The position numbers and the translations under genes were made by a program. Source: Takakia lepidozioides (Eukaryota; Streptophyta; Takakiopsida; Takakiales; Takakiaceae). Taken from it: 64,000 nt of DNA. The stretch covers positions 56,606,001-56,670,000 of the forward strand of contig CM060733.1 in the NCBI GenBank assembly GCA_030704615.1, in the 5' to 3' direction. Shown here piece after piece: positions 22,436-33,323 of this stretch. Each line of letters begins with the position of its first letter. Position 1 is the first letter of the stretch. Under the pieces are notes generated by a model that saw only the letters and a program-made list of their open reading frames with translations, was not told the DNA's origin and ran no database searches.

Positions 22436-23946
22436 ATGCAGGACACAGGGGATGCTGGGTCGTCGGCGTTGGGTTCGCCGGTGGCGCCCAGTCAGGTTCT
22501 GTCATCTCTCATGAATGATGGGACATTCGACAATCTGCGGGTCAAAATCATCAACCAACTGAAGCAAAATGTGAGTGTTTTAAATCCCCCCCAGTTTGTG
22601 GATGTCACCGAATTATCCACGGGAGCCTTCTCTGTTGAATGCTAGGTATCTGGTGTTGAGCCCTGCGGCGTGGTTGCTGATATGAGTTGTTGGGTGTTTG
22701 ATGTCAAGTGGTGGATTCGGTGTTGCGATGGTGTTCCACGCCCTATTTTGGGAGTGCGTTAAGGGTGGGTTCTGAGTACAAACATTCATTGGCAGTGTCA
22801 AGAACGTTGAGTTCTTTTCTAACGAGAGAGAGAGGCGAAGCAATTTGGGTTTCCGACTGGAGGGCCCTCGTAAACCCACTAGCATAATAAGGGTTTGAAA
22901 GGAACGAACAAATCAAACCCCAAAAGTCAAGCAAAGGCACCTGTGGTAGGTCTGTCATCTATGAGTGTTTTCGAGCGCCACTCTTCACTGCCTTCAGCAG
23001 TCTGTCTCTTGGTTATTTACTTATCCTTTCTTGCCAGGGTAGTGAATTTGGTCTATCCACACCAAAGTTTCTATGTGCCAAATGCAATGGATTGTTGAGT
23101 ATCTTGTGAGTACCCTTTCATCCCCTGGACGTTGGGCAGTGTCTAAATGAGAAGTGTGTGCATGCATGTATGTGCAGGAAGAGATTAGGAAGTATACTTC
23201 CACTCTGGTAGAGAGCAGTTCAGTGCTCAACACACCAGGGGCAGAGAGTAAGAGTCGGAGAGAACTTTTCGATTCACTGCGGCGCGAACTTGAGTATGTT
23301 CCCCAAGTCTTACCCGCAACAGGAAACATGTGAGCATGTCATGTTGGAGTTCAACTCATAAACCATGGAACTCAAGCTTGGGTCCAAGCTATTTGTTTGC
23401 AGAATGATGTCTTGCTAGTGGTAGTCTGCTGATCATAAATGTGTCTCCTGCATTCCCGTATGAGAAGGCAGAGATAGAAAGCTCAAAGAAGTTTGGTAAG
23501 AGAATACCATCAAGATTCTTCTACTGAGGTGTGCTGCTGGGAAGGCAAGTGTTGACATTGATGCTAATATCCAGTGTCTGGTGAGGGGGTACAGAGGCCC
23601 AGTGCTAGAGAGAGCTTCAAAGGCAGCATGGGAGCTTATACTATCAAAAGATGGCGTGGGCAAGGAAATAACTGAAAAGGTGGACGTAGTTTACACAAAA
23701 TTGAGTGGGAACGAGTCCTCAGCGTCCAGTCCCCATGACCAGCCTGCCCAATTGTTCCAAGAGAGGGCCACCGTTGATGTGCCTCCAGGATGCGAACCTT
23801 CGCACCCAAATATTAGTGCAAATGGGCATGTACATCGGAGACCTGACTGGGGAAGCACTCCTCAGAATGACACACTGGCCATTCCAAGTGCCAGAAAGGG
23901 GGCCCAAGATGAGCCGGATTGCTACCATCCTCCATTGTATGACTGA
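22436..23946 (+). CDS. SHG1/BOD1-domain protein (COMPASS Shg1-like), 200 aa
   Basis: Three exons, 22436-22570, 23178-23293 and 23595-23946, join to 200 codons plus TGA. The first two encode the SHG1/BOD1-type segment: SSLMNDGTFDNLRVKIINQL, then EEIRKYTSTLVESSSVLN and SRRELFDSLRREL. The third gives a helical stretch AAWELILSKDGVGKEITEKV and a low-complexity polar tail. In fungi Shg1 is a subunit of the Set1/COMPASS histone H3K4 methyltransferase, and animal BOD1 proteins regulate PP2A and Set1; the plant relatives are little studied. The start is the first ATG after an in-frame stop. The exon-3 acceptor (GGTACAG/A) was chosen because it alone preserves phase. Confidence 0.68.
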
Positions 23947-25902
23947 TTGATTGGGATCCAGCTTAAGGGCTACTCTGGTTGCTGTATGTGCTGGTCAGAT
24001 TTGTTATACACAACCTTAAATTGTGGTTGAGGTGTCTGTATGGAATCCTTGATTCTGGCACTTACCCTTACAAAGAAATTCTCGGCACGTACGGTAACTT
24101 CTTTGTAGTAAAGCAGACTTACAGGTTGCAGCAGGGTAACCAACCAATGGTGTTGTTCAATGTCCATACGAAATTGGGGCAGCCTATTTGATCTCCTAGT
24201 TAGTTTGCGAGATTGTGAAGCCCTTTCATTTAAGATTACTGCAGCCACACCAGAGCTCATGTACAATCCAATTGCATCAACAGTTCCAAGAAGCTTTTCA
24301 TGTCAAAATTCCCTCTGACTCTGGTTGTCTTTTGAAGAGAAGGTTTTTTCTACAAGCTTAATAATTTCTGCCTTCTCGCTTGTCTGAAAATCTCAAAACC
24401 CTACAAGCAAGGATTGCTGAGTTATTCTGACATTAGAAGCCATAGGGGAAAGCAGCATGGATTGACAGGATCATAGAGCTGATCAATGGTGAAATAAACA
24501 TGGTATTCACCATTGAAAGGGATCTATTGGTAAGTTTTGTCATTGCAGACTAACATATTCAAAATGTGGATGTTGGGTGAGATGGCCTCGAGGTGCAGAC
24601 CACCATTTGGCCCCCGAAAGATTGTGACATGAGTAGAGCACTGTTTGTAGGGGACTCTGCATAGAGGCACAAACAATTTTCAGATACACATAGTAACACA
24701 AGCGGCATTCCTGGGTCACGGTTTTCAAATATGTACACTTGATGGACTTGATCTCCTCATAAGACAATTAAGTTGACTAGTGCAATGTACTCACTCATTT
24801 CACAAGCAACGCTGAAGAGGGATGTGAGTGTCGGACCCCAAAATAGCCTGAAGAATGTTAGTGCAATCAAAAGTGAGAATGTGTGGAGGCTGATGGAGTG
24901 TAGGGAAGGGAATCATTGAACCTCCCTGGCTCCCTTTTGATGTAGAATAAAAGAGAGAATGTGATGGAAGTACCTTTGAGGACTAATACGTCTGCAAATG
25001 ATTCTCGGATTTTGGGTGTACGCCCAGGAGTGGGAGGGAGATCAGAAATTATAAAGACAAAAAGAGAACTTTAACCGCTAGCCTGTATGAGTGTAATCGT
25101 GGATTCCAGAAATGCGAAGAGCTACTCTCTACTACTGTTTGGCGTCTCAGTGTTGCCGTTTCTATTGGGAACCCATACTTCAGTGTCCTAGAGCATTGCT
25201 CAAAAGATTGCAGATGACTGCTTAAGAGATCTCAGAACTACCCTGATTGAATATCAAACGAGATCCTTGCCACAGTCAGTTGTCGAAGAAGATGAAATCA
25301 GCTCACGCAAACCAATACAGAGAAGACCTATCAAAGACCACAGATAGTAACAGATCCAAATCGATTGAGTCCATGGAAAGAAATGGAGAGAAATGAGAAA
25401 ACAGTTCCACTTTAATTTTCACGCATTCAGTGGGGACAGAATGCAGGTCAATGATAAGAATCCATTAAAAGACCGTTGGCTCAAGGTAACTGCACAAAAG
25501 AAATGCGGAAATGCTGCTCTTTACTCATTGCTGTATACATAGTCACTGTCGCCTGGAGCTCTGCTCAAAAGATTATGTGCAGATGCCTGCTTAAAGTCTT
25601 TGAAACTACCCTAATCAAGCATCCAACCAAATGCTTTCCAAAATAACCTGTCTCAGGTGCCCCTTGGTTGAAGAGGTGAAGAGAACCTCTATAATTCCAG
25701 GCCCTCTCAACCCAAGTAAATCTGTACAGACGCATTGTGGCAGAGACCACCCTCACTCACAGATTGCACTAGAAGCGCCGCTGTCAAGTTGAATGTAGCA
25801 GGCGACAAGATCTTGCCAACATAAACACTCCTTCCTCTGCCCTAAGTATGTTACAGAAGTTCACCATCGGCTGTCTCACCCTGTTAGCGCCCGAAGAAGC
25901 AT
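23947..25902. other. Intergenic between converging genes; weak 190-bp repeat
   Basis: No gene is seen. Two segments at about 25111-25305 and 25511-25695 share order and sequence at a low level (GCTCAAAAGATT, GCAGATG.CTGCTTAA, AACTACCCT.AT), so they are an old direct duplication about 400 bp apart. The rest is probably 3' flanks of the two neighbouring genes. Confidence 0.4.
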
Positions 25903-27513
25903 TCAAGAGTTACACCGGCGCCAAGCATACACCGACGTCGGTGGCGAATCAGATGAAAGACCTGAATTACATGGAATTACAGAATTGGGAGGAAATGCAG
26001 AATCAGGAGACTGATAAGTGGCTGTGGACTCTTGAGTGCTCTCCAAACTAGAGCAAGATTTGGGGCTGCAAAATCCCAGTTTGAGGTCGAGCTCCAGCAT
26101 GCTAGTCCCTCGCTCTTTGGGAATGAATTTCGATGGACATGGAGCTAGCTGCAAGTTCCCATCTGGAATAGGCCCAGACAAGAAATCGGATGTACTCCTG
26201 TCCACAGTGGCGCGTGAAACCATAGCACAAGTTTCTTTGATTGACCCCTTCTGCACTGCCTGACTCTGTGACACAGTGCGTGGTTGTAAACCTGTAATAC
26301 CATCAATACTCTGGGACGTTGGGCACTTCTGGGAAGCTAGCCTAGTGACCCGGGAACGGGTGCTTTCGCCAGGAGTTGAAAGCTCTAGCTGCGGGGGAGC
26401 GTTCGGCAATGGCGAAGAGCAAGAGGTAGGCAGTAAGAAGTTGGTGCGTGCCTTAGCCCCACGCAGCCTACGGGCTGCGGCATCATATGCCCGAGCAGCA
26501 TCCTCGGCTGTGTCAAAGGTGCCGAGCCAATGCCTGCATCTGCCTATACGATCTCGAATTTCAGCGGACCATCTACCCCATGGCCTCTTCCTAACACCCC
26601 TATACACTCGCCCGCTGGTCCCCGCACCATCGCCGCTGCTGGCTCTATCGGAAGCATTGCTGCTCAGGGTCTCCGGAACCAGTCTGCAGTTATCCAAGGA
26701 TGGTGCGAACAGCTCTGAAGAAGGCCTGCTTTCAGCAGCTTGCGGGTTAGATCTGAAGCTTTGTTGTGCGGATCTCACGAAGTTATCCGGGGAGGGTCTA
26801 AAATTTTCCAATGTGGATCTGAAGCTGTCGGATGTGAAGTCAGAGTAAGCTGCTGCTTCTGAAGATGGAGGAGGACCCAAGTTATGAATGGAGTTGAATG
26901 TCAGCATCGGAGGAGAATGATGCAACACAGTCGGGCCAGTCTGCCAAGACGGCGAGAGACGCTCTAGATCTGCCGAAACATTCATGGCGGAAGCCGCCGG
27001 GGGCACACACACTTGCGAGCTTCCAAACAGAACACGCTGACCGACGACCGCAGCAATGCCATCCAAGTCATGCAAACTCGTCTCCTCCGCACTGCTCTGA
27101 GCAAACCTGTGATCGAACAAGAGAGACAGCGGACGGTCCCCCTCCATCTTCACCAATTCAGCATCTCCATATCCGTGCAGCGGCACGCCCAGACAAGAAT
27201 TCTCACCCCAGCTGCTCATGAATTCAGCAGGCGGCTGTGTGCCGCCCAGTCGATGCTGAGGAGTGCTCTCCTCAGCAAGCGACCGAATGGAAGGGTGGCA
27301 AGATGACATACAGTGAGTGCAAAGCGAGTGCAGGGGGATGGCATCCCCTGAGCATCGCATGCACGCCCCCGCCTGGTACCGATCACCAGCCCCGCTCTCC
27401 TGCACCTTCTCCTTCTTCACATTCACAACAGTCCCGGGCATGGTGTCCCTCCACTTCCGCTTGGGGGGGTATATGGCGCTGCCCAACAGCATGTCGTGCA
27501 GCGCCATGGACAC
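25903..27513 (-). CDS. AP2/ERF transcription factor with EAR-type repression motif (536 aa)
   Basis: Single-exon nuclear transcription factor. The AP2 domain is at residues 303-360 ([45 protein letters not shown]). Ala in WSAEIRD and Asp in TFDTAED are typical of the ERF rather than DREB subgroup, so a GCC-box-like target is expected. Near the C-terminus LELDLKLGF (473-481) is an LxLxL EAR motif, which in this family recruits TOPLESS-type corepressors. The N-terminus carries PPKRKWRD and a cysteine cluster [18 protein letters not shown] (51-68) with C72-H73 after it, which looks metal-binding and is not part of the standard ERF plan. Residues 225-285 contain loose repeats of the type [14 protein letters not shown]. 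The start is the first Met; the next is two codons on. Probably a repressor; no close subgroup can be named. Confidence 0.9.
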   Translation of the reverse strand: MSMALHDMLLGSAIYPPKRKWRDTMPGTVVNVKKEKVQESGAGDRYQAGACMRCSGDAIPLHSLCTHCMSSCHPSIRSLAEESTPQHRLGGTQPPAEFMSSWGENSCLGVPLHGYGDAELVKMEGDRPLSLLFDHRFAQSSAEETSLHDLDGIAAVVGQRVLFGSSQVCVPPAASAMNVSADLERLSPSWQTGPTVLHHSPPMLTFNSIHNLGPPPSSEAAAYSDFTSDSFRSTLENFRPSPDNFVRSAQQSFRSNPQAAESRPSSELFAPSLDNCRLVPETLSSNASDRASSGDGAGTSGRVYRGVRKRPWGRWSAEIRDRIGRCRHWLGTFDTAEDAARAYDAAARRLRGAKARTNFLLPTSCSSPLPNAPPQLELSTPGESTRSRVTRLASQKCPTSQSIDGITGLQPRTVSQSQAVQKGSIKETCAMVSRATVDRSTSDFLSGPIPDGNLQLAPCPSKFIPKERGTSMLELDLKLGFCSPKSCSSLESTQESTATYQSPDSAFPPNSVIPCNSGLSSDSPPTSVYAWRRCNS

Positions 27514-30500
27514 AAGCTCAAGCCTTGAGATGGAGCGGCTGCAGATTTGCTCTCTTACTTACTACTTACACTCTCCAAACCAGCACACGGACGACGACAG
27601 TCCTGCTGCCCAGACTCAACTGAGAGACGTGAAAGATCATATTGCCTGCCATGTGCGCATTTTAAATGCGAGCAAGGTGTTCAAGACCTAGACTTCAACT
27701 TGCCTCTGCCTCCATGCAGGACTAGAGAGAGCAGTAGCTGAGAGCTCGTAGAGGGTAGAGCTATGGCTGCCAAGGCTGCAGGCCAGCATAACGGAGAGTG
27801 CGAGAGGACGCGAGAGAAAGGGGGCTCTAGAATTTTCCGGTAGTGGGCCTAATCCCGCGCCAGGAGGGGAGCGCATTTGCGTGTCGTAGGGCTGCCGTTC
27901 ACCGGGTGAGTAATATCAGGTTTCTACCTTCTTGACTTTCAACCCTGGATTAACGCTTTCATCATTCCGCGCCTGTACATTCATCACCTGCAGGACACTC
28001 TGTGCTCATCAAGTAATCAGTCTAGAGTTCGACCTCCACTGGCGGTGTCCATCATTATTCCAAAAGGAATTTTGGGCCCATTTCTTTTTTTTTCTTGTTT
28101 GAAAACAGGGGATGGAGGCCCCGGACATGCTGACGTTTCTCCATATTAGCGGGCCGGGCAGTGCCAAAGTCTGAGAATTTTTATTTCCAATATTGTTTTA
28201 TAAAAAAAACATTTTTTCATCAAATCCCAGTTGAGACGAGTATGGATCTTATACAGTGACATTGAGGAGGGCATCAAATCTTTTCTTTTAGGCACATGTG
28301 TTTATTTGGAAAGTAGACAAGCTTTGGAATCATCAATTGTTCGTGAATGGCGATGGTAAGTGTTCAACGGCGTTGATGCTTTTGATGATTACTATGCCTT
28401 ATAGTTTTACAAAAACCTTGCGGATGCCATCAAGCTTTAGATACATCAAAAAAACGGCGCCATTGGCCCTAGCTAAGAAAAACATGCCGATGAGCAACAT
28501 GAAAGGCATTGGAAAAAGAAAAGATCTAGACGAGATGGCGCAAATTGCCAAGTCCAATCTAGAGAGAACCCTCCAAGTAAGAATATTGACAGAAACTATG
28601 AGGTTACAAGCGCTTTCATAGTTCAAATGTGCTTTTTTAATAGCACAGATATTACAGTAAAGCTAGTTGATGTTGAAGCCATGGAGAATCTCCAAAATCA
28701 CTAAGAATGCACTAAAGATCACATTTGTTATGATTCAACATTATGGTATAACTTGAACAAATGCCTCACCACCGTATGCGAAATTTCAGGCTTTATTGAA
28801 AATATTATTTTTATTTAATTTCTCATCCATTTCTTTGAAAGGGATACACCTGGCAATGTTTACAATTGAATAAAATCTTTCATTTATTAAAATGATCTTT
28901 TTTTCCCAATAAAAGACAATAAAAATATATATATCAAGGTCATAAGTTGCATCCCATGATGTACTTGTAAACATCAACTTGTTGAAAATATAAGCAAAAT
29001 TTTAAAATATACAAGAAAACACTACACATTCCTTGTCACTTGGGCTACCACAAAGATTGTGCAAATAAATAAACATATTCAACAATGAAAATACATCACT
29101 AGACTACATATATTACATTTTCTTTCTCTTTGAGTTGAAATTGAATGTCAATTAGAGTTCAACAACCTCATAACAACATTATCAAGTAAATTCACAAGAA
29201 GATTCAAATAATGGTAACCGATAAATTGGTAAAATTTTGGGTATCATTTATTTTTTAGTTTGTTGTTAGTTCCAAACACATGCAATGCAAGAGCATAAAA
29301 AATTGGGGCTGATTTCCCTTCGTTAATATCTGCTCGTGTACGAGGGCATTATCAAAAAAAATAATGCACAGTGCATTACACACTTTGTAAAATGCACACC
29401 TCCGACAAATCATCCGATTTCTTTACGTAGGGGAAGGCCCCTCTTGTGGTGCCTTCCGGGATTTTTGGGCCCATGCCTCGGGCATGCCGTCCTCGGATGA
29501 GGCCCTTAAATCCAGGATCGCCCTCCACTCACGGCTTTCCCCTATACATAAATCCTTATTGTCTAGCTCAAGAGAAGTGTACATAATGACATTCGTTCAT
29601 GTAGTTACACAACCATGTGCCGCACTAAAATTAGGGCTTTGCATTGCTTTGCATTACTAGTAACGACTTTTGCGAATAATGTCCAAGGAAACATAATGGA
29701 TTCAAGTGGCGTAAAAAATGTCAGATCGACTTGATATCATATTTGGAAGTCGCAATACAATAAAGATATATATATATGTATATTATATATTTTAAGCAAT
29801 GTAAAGAGGCAAAAAGATATTATTTAATATATATATGGAATTTTACACGATTTGAATTTTGGTCAGTTTTATAAAAATGATGACAATGATGTGGCATTTA
29901 GGGACCCTATTCCTGCTCTATGCTAAAATTAGTTTCTGACTTTTTTTTGGAATATATCAAGTGAAAAATGAGTTTGTTAAGATTACTGAACAAAAGTCAA
30001 TTGTAAAGCATCAATATGTCTTCAACCTTCCATTCTATTAAAAATTCTCATAATACCTAAGACAAAAATGACAAGTAGTCTAGAAACATGATAACATATT
30101 TCAATCATTCAAGATTAGAATGAGGACTCTGCTGCCTAATGAGAATTATAGAGTGAATGGCTTATAATAATGACAATTGGTGTGATTTTGGACTTTTGAA
30201 AAACAAATATGGCCGAACCCGCTGCCCTACGCGGCGTGTGGATAGTTCGTGACCGGTTGGTCTGGCGGTGATGTTTCCCTCCTGTCTGCCCAAATGGCTT
30301 ATCTGAAAAGGGGTTAACTTTTCCCCCTCAAGGGCATGAATTGTGAGCAGTCGCTCCCAGGTTTCCTTTGTATTTTAAAAAACAAATCGCTGTATAATCA
30401 TAATTATGGTGTTGTAAAAGGAAAAATGGATATTACTATGTCGTCTTCTTACATTCTTTTCATGTAACATTTATCTATCATATTATTGATAAATTAGTTG

Positions 30501-30947
30501 AAATAATTACTTGAAGAAAACAAAAAAATTAATAACTTTTCTCATTCCATTGCAGGGTCGATCTTTCTCAAACACTACAATATTTAAACAACGGGCTAGT
30601 CACATATGGCTCCTCCATGTGAATAGTGAAATCTACTTTCATCCATAGTAAACCTAAAAATTCATCCCTTTACTTTTCATAAGTTGTTCAATAACATAGA
30701 TGTTATCTGAAGGAGGTGTTACCAAGAGAAGGTGCATCATTGAAGTAGGTTTCAGCAAAGGAGAGGAGGTGACACCTAGGGAAGGCACAACAGGTGAATT
30801 TTTTTGCCAATAAAATATTCAAAATTAATATCTGAATTTATAGAATCTTTCTGAAAAAGCTCAATATGAAACTACATTATACTCTAGAGACCTCGTGCAA
30901 TTTCAAACTTGGTGTGCCCCTTAGCCTAAGTTTCTAAGATTCAAATA
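27514..30947. other. Promoter side of the ERF gene, then gene-free AT-rich DNA
   Basis: 27.5-27.9 kb is the likely leader and promoter of the ERF gene, GC-richer than what follows. From about 28.1 kb the sequence is AT-rich with (TA)n and poly-A/T tracts and no believable coding sequence. A plus-strand stretch at 28360-28600 reads with stops like a decayed transposase-type protein (phrases GVDAFDDYYAL, FYKNLADAIKL), too broken to assign. Confidence 0.45.
30195..30380 (+). repeat. Possible SINE-like insertion
   Basis: A GC-richer island of about 180 bp sits in AT-rich DNA. It begins with a phrase resembling a Pol III A box (GGTTGGTCTGGCGGTGAT) and ends in a T/A-rich tail (TTTGTATTTTAAAAAAC). 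A clear B box (GTTCGANNCC) is absent, so this is only suggestive. Confidence 0.22.
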
Positions 30948-30988
30948 AATAAACAAAGCCTGACAATGTTGGGTAGGTATGTTGTAAA
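30948..30988 (+). repeat. Direct repeat, left copy, of the Rep element
   Basis: This 41-bp copy matches 31909-31949 with two mismatches (TAT versus CAC near its right end). It lies 253 bp before the Rep start codon. Confidence 0.8.
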
Positions 30989-31240
30989 TATGTACCCCAG
31001 TCGCTGGGAAAATAAAATCGACGAAGAGACGAAGAGCCAGAAGACATCTACAAGTTTGTATGAAATAGTGGTGAGTTGCATGGGCCCCACATGGCTACTA
31101 GATGCGGGACCATATACTGTCCATGCCCAAGCGAGATTTGGCAAACATTCTAGAGGGAGCGCCAAAAGTGTTTTGGTAGTCGCGTAGGACTGTACCAACG
31201 TAAGTAGAAAAGGCGAGGAAGGGAGAAGTACAAACCCAGC

Positions 31241-31834
31241 ATGGAGGCAATGAAAAGCACCGCCGTTGCAGTGGAAGCGTGTGGGAAGAGAGGGAGGGGT
31301 CGACCTAGGAAACTTACAACGACCAAGGAAAGAGTTGCATCAAAAGTCTTTGAGGTTTCATGTACAGTTGGCGTAGGAGGATGACGTCCAGGTGCAATCT
31401 TTTGAGTCGTTAAGAAAATTTATAATAGAAAATTATCTTGCTGGGTTTTTGGCTGTTGAATGTGGTGGTACAATGTCCCATTTACATTTTCAAATGATAA
31501 TCAGAATATTAACTACAAGTACTATTCATGTTAACAATATGATAAAAACTCATCTAAGGTGGGACATATGTCCACTAGTGAGACATAATGTTATGTGTAA
31601 GAAATTGCAACAAGTTCGGTTACATACATGGAAAGGCATGTTAGGATACTGTTTGAAGAATTCAATTACAGACAACCGCATTTGAAGTTTTCTGGTCATA
31701 ATGTTAGGGCGCATGATATGGAAGAGGGGAAAGAAATGTATGCACTATATGATAGTGTAGAGCTCAAACACCCTGTGTGTTTGACGCCATCTATGCTACG
31801 GAATTTTATATGTAATATTATCTATCTATCGTAG
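31241..31834 (+). pseudogene. Rep-type HUH endonuclease pseudogene
   Basis: The reading begins at ATG 31241 with an AT-hook-like basic motif (GKRGRGRPRK), then hits TGA at 31382 and continues one frame over. That second part has the metal-binding HUH motif HLHFQM (about 31479) and, 54 residues later, GYCLKN (about 31644), the catalytic Tyr-x-x-Lys of single-tyrosine Rep proteins. After a second shift near 31665 the C-terminal part follows (DMEEGKEMYALYDSVELKH, VCLTPS). Rep proteins of this kind nick one DNA strand and start rolling-circle replication or transposition. Two frameshifts mean this copy is dead. Confidence 0.65.
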
Positions 31835-31908
31835 TTACTCTCATCGCAATATGTTGTCGTCTTTGCGTTTTGCAATTTTGGAAGATGGTGGTGTGAATAT
31901 GAAGAGAG

Positions 31909-31949
31909 AATAAACAAAGCCTGACAATGTTGGGTAGGCACGTTGTAAA
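31909..31949 (+). repeat. Direct repeat, right copy, of the Rep element
   Basis: It matches 30948-30988 (39 of 41 bases). Sequence beyond GTTGTAAA is unrelated to that following the left copy. Confidence 0.8.
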
Positions 31950-33309
31950 AAGCAGAGGGACACTTTGAAGTTTGAATCGCAACACAAAATTGGCTTTTGG
32001 AAGGTAGAGAGCTAAATCACATTCCTTGGCAATATAAGATGGGGTTTAAATTATCTAATAGTAATACTATATGACCTTGTCCCCACTTTGTCCACACATT
32101 TCCCATTCCACACATCCCACACTTTTCCCTGTCAGCGTTGTCCCCTCTACGGCAATGTGGCTCAAAATTCCATCCGCAATAAGTTACTACGCATTGAAAA
32201 TACTTTGTGGGGGGTTGTATTGGAGCGAAGGGATAGTATCTGACAGATAGAGCCCAAGCCCCAAAGGGAGCTACCGGCAAGGGAAAAATCCCGGTTTGGC
32301 GTCATCTCTCTCGGAGTGCTCCCTTGTGCGTAGAACTAAAAAAGAAAAACTCGTCGATAGATCCCCTTCCACTAGATGAAAACAAATCACCCTTGCTATT
32401 GGCTTAGCAGATTTCCCTTGCAAAATTATTTCATCCATTTCTTGACGACTGTTCATCAGTATGATGAATATTAATTTAATAAAATATCATAAAACTGTCT
32501 TTTGGAAATGTTTTGCATCACTTTCAAGTTTCAACTGTTTTTTTTTTTTTTTTTCCCTTCCAGCATCTTCGGAATGGCATTGCTCCAACATAGACTCATT
32601 CTCATCAAATAACCAACCTCTATTGGAGCTGATGGGTAAAACAGATTATTAAATTATTCGCTCTGTATAAATAATGGTTCAGGGAGAGAGTTGGCGGAGT
32701 AATTGTATAGAGTAAATACTGTTTTTGAGTTTGTGGATATACCACATTATTTAATTTAAATATAAATAATAATATCTGAACAATAATTTATGAATGCAAC
32801 ATCACATATCGTGTTTTCTCATCTTGACAAATTATGTCAATGTACAGTGTAGGTAGTCTAGAATTGAAATGTATTCATATCTTATAATTTATTAAGAAAA
32901 TCTAATTATGAATCCAGGCTTTTCCCACTGGTTGTAGTTTGTATGCCTTGTTGTAGTCCCTTCACTAATCCTCCTAAAGCTCGAGGGGTTCTGAAAACAA
33001 AGCAAGGTAACAAAGCAAGGTTCTATTTTATTTTTACCTTATTAGTTAAAAAATTAGAAACTGAATTCTATTTAGTATGAGTTCTCTTAAGAATATAAAA
33101 CTAACCACGTCATTGTTATATTCTTCAATATATATATATATATATACAGGAGTCGTCAAAAAAGAAACCACAACAGGAGGACATAAGGCTTACATCAAAT
33201 GATGGGGTAGTATATTTTCTCAAGCATACTGTCGAAAAGTAAAATCATATTATATTTTCACAAATATATTATTCAATCAACAAGATGGGACCTATTTCAG
33301 CTCATTATT

Positions 33310-33323
33310 GGGAACGCGTTCCC
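33310..33323. repeat. 14-bp perfect palindrome GGGAACGCGTTCCC
   Basis: The palindrome is read directly from the sequence. It sits about 110 bp before the change from AT-rich to GC-rich DNA. No element end can be tied to it. Confidence 0.6.

Larger units (their letters stand above)
30948..31949 (+). mobile_element. Relic of an HUH-endonuclease (Rep-only, replitron-like) transposon bounded by 41-bp direct repeats
   Basis: A broken Rep-type coding region (31241-31834) lies between two direct repeats, 30948-30988 and 31909-31949, identical at 39 of 41 positions (AAACAAAGCCTGACAATGTT, then GGGTAGG..GTTGTAAA). After the repeat the two copies diverge at once. Direct repeats around a Rep gene can arise at the junction of head-to-tail rolling-circle copies, or as terminal repeats. 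Rep-only HUH elements (replitrons) are known from green algae and other eukaryotes. The element length, 961 bp per unit, is inferred from the repeat spacing. Confidence 0.55.

Noticed and set aside
26276-26848. 190-codon plus-strand frame inside the ERF gene
   Set aside because: It is the antisense shadow of the ERF coding sequence.
28298-28626. 107-codon plus-strand frame at 28.3 kb
   Set aside because: Composition is poor in this frame; an alternative frame with stops looks more like old transposase, too broken to assign.
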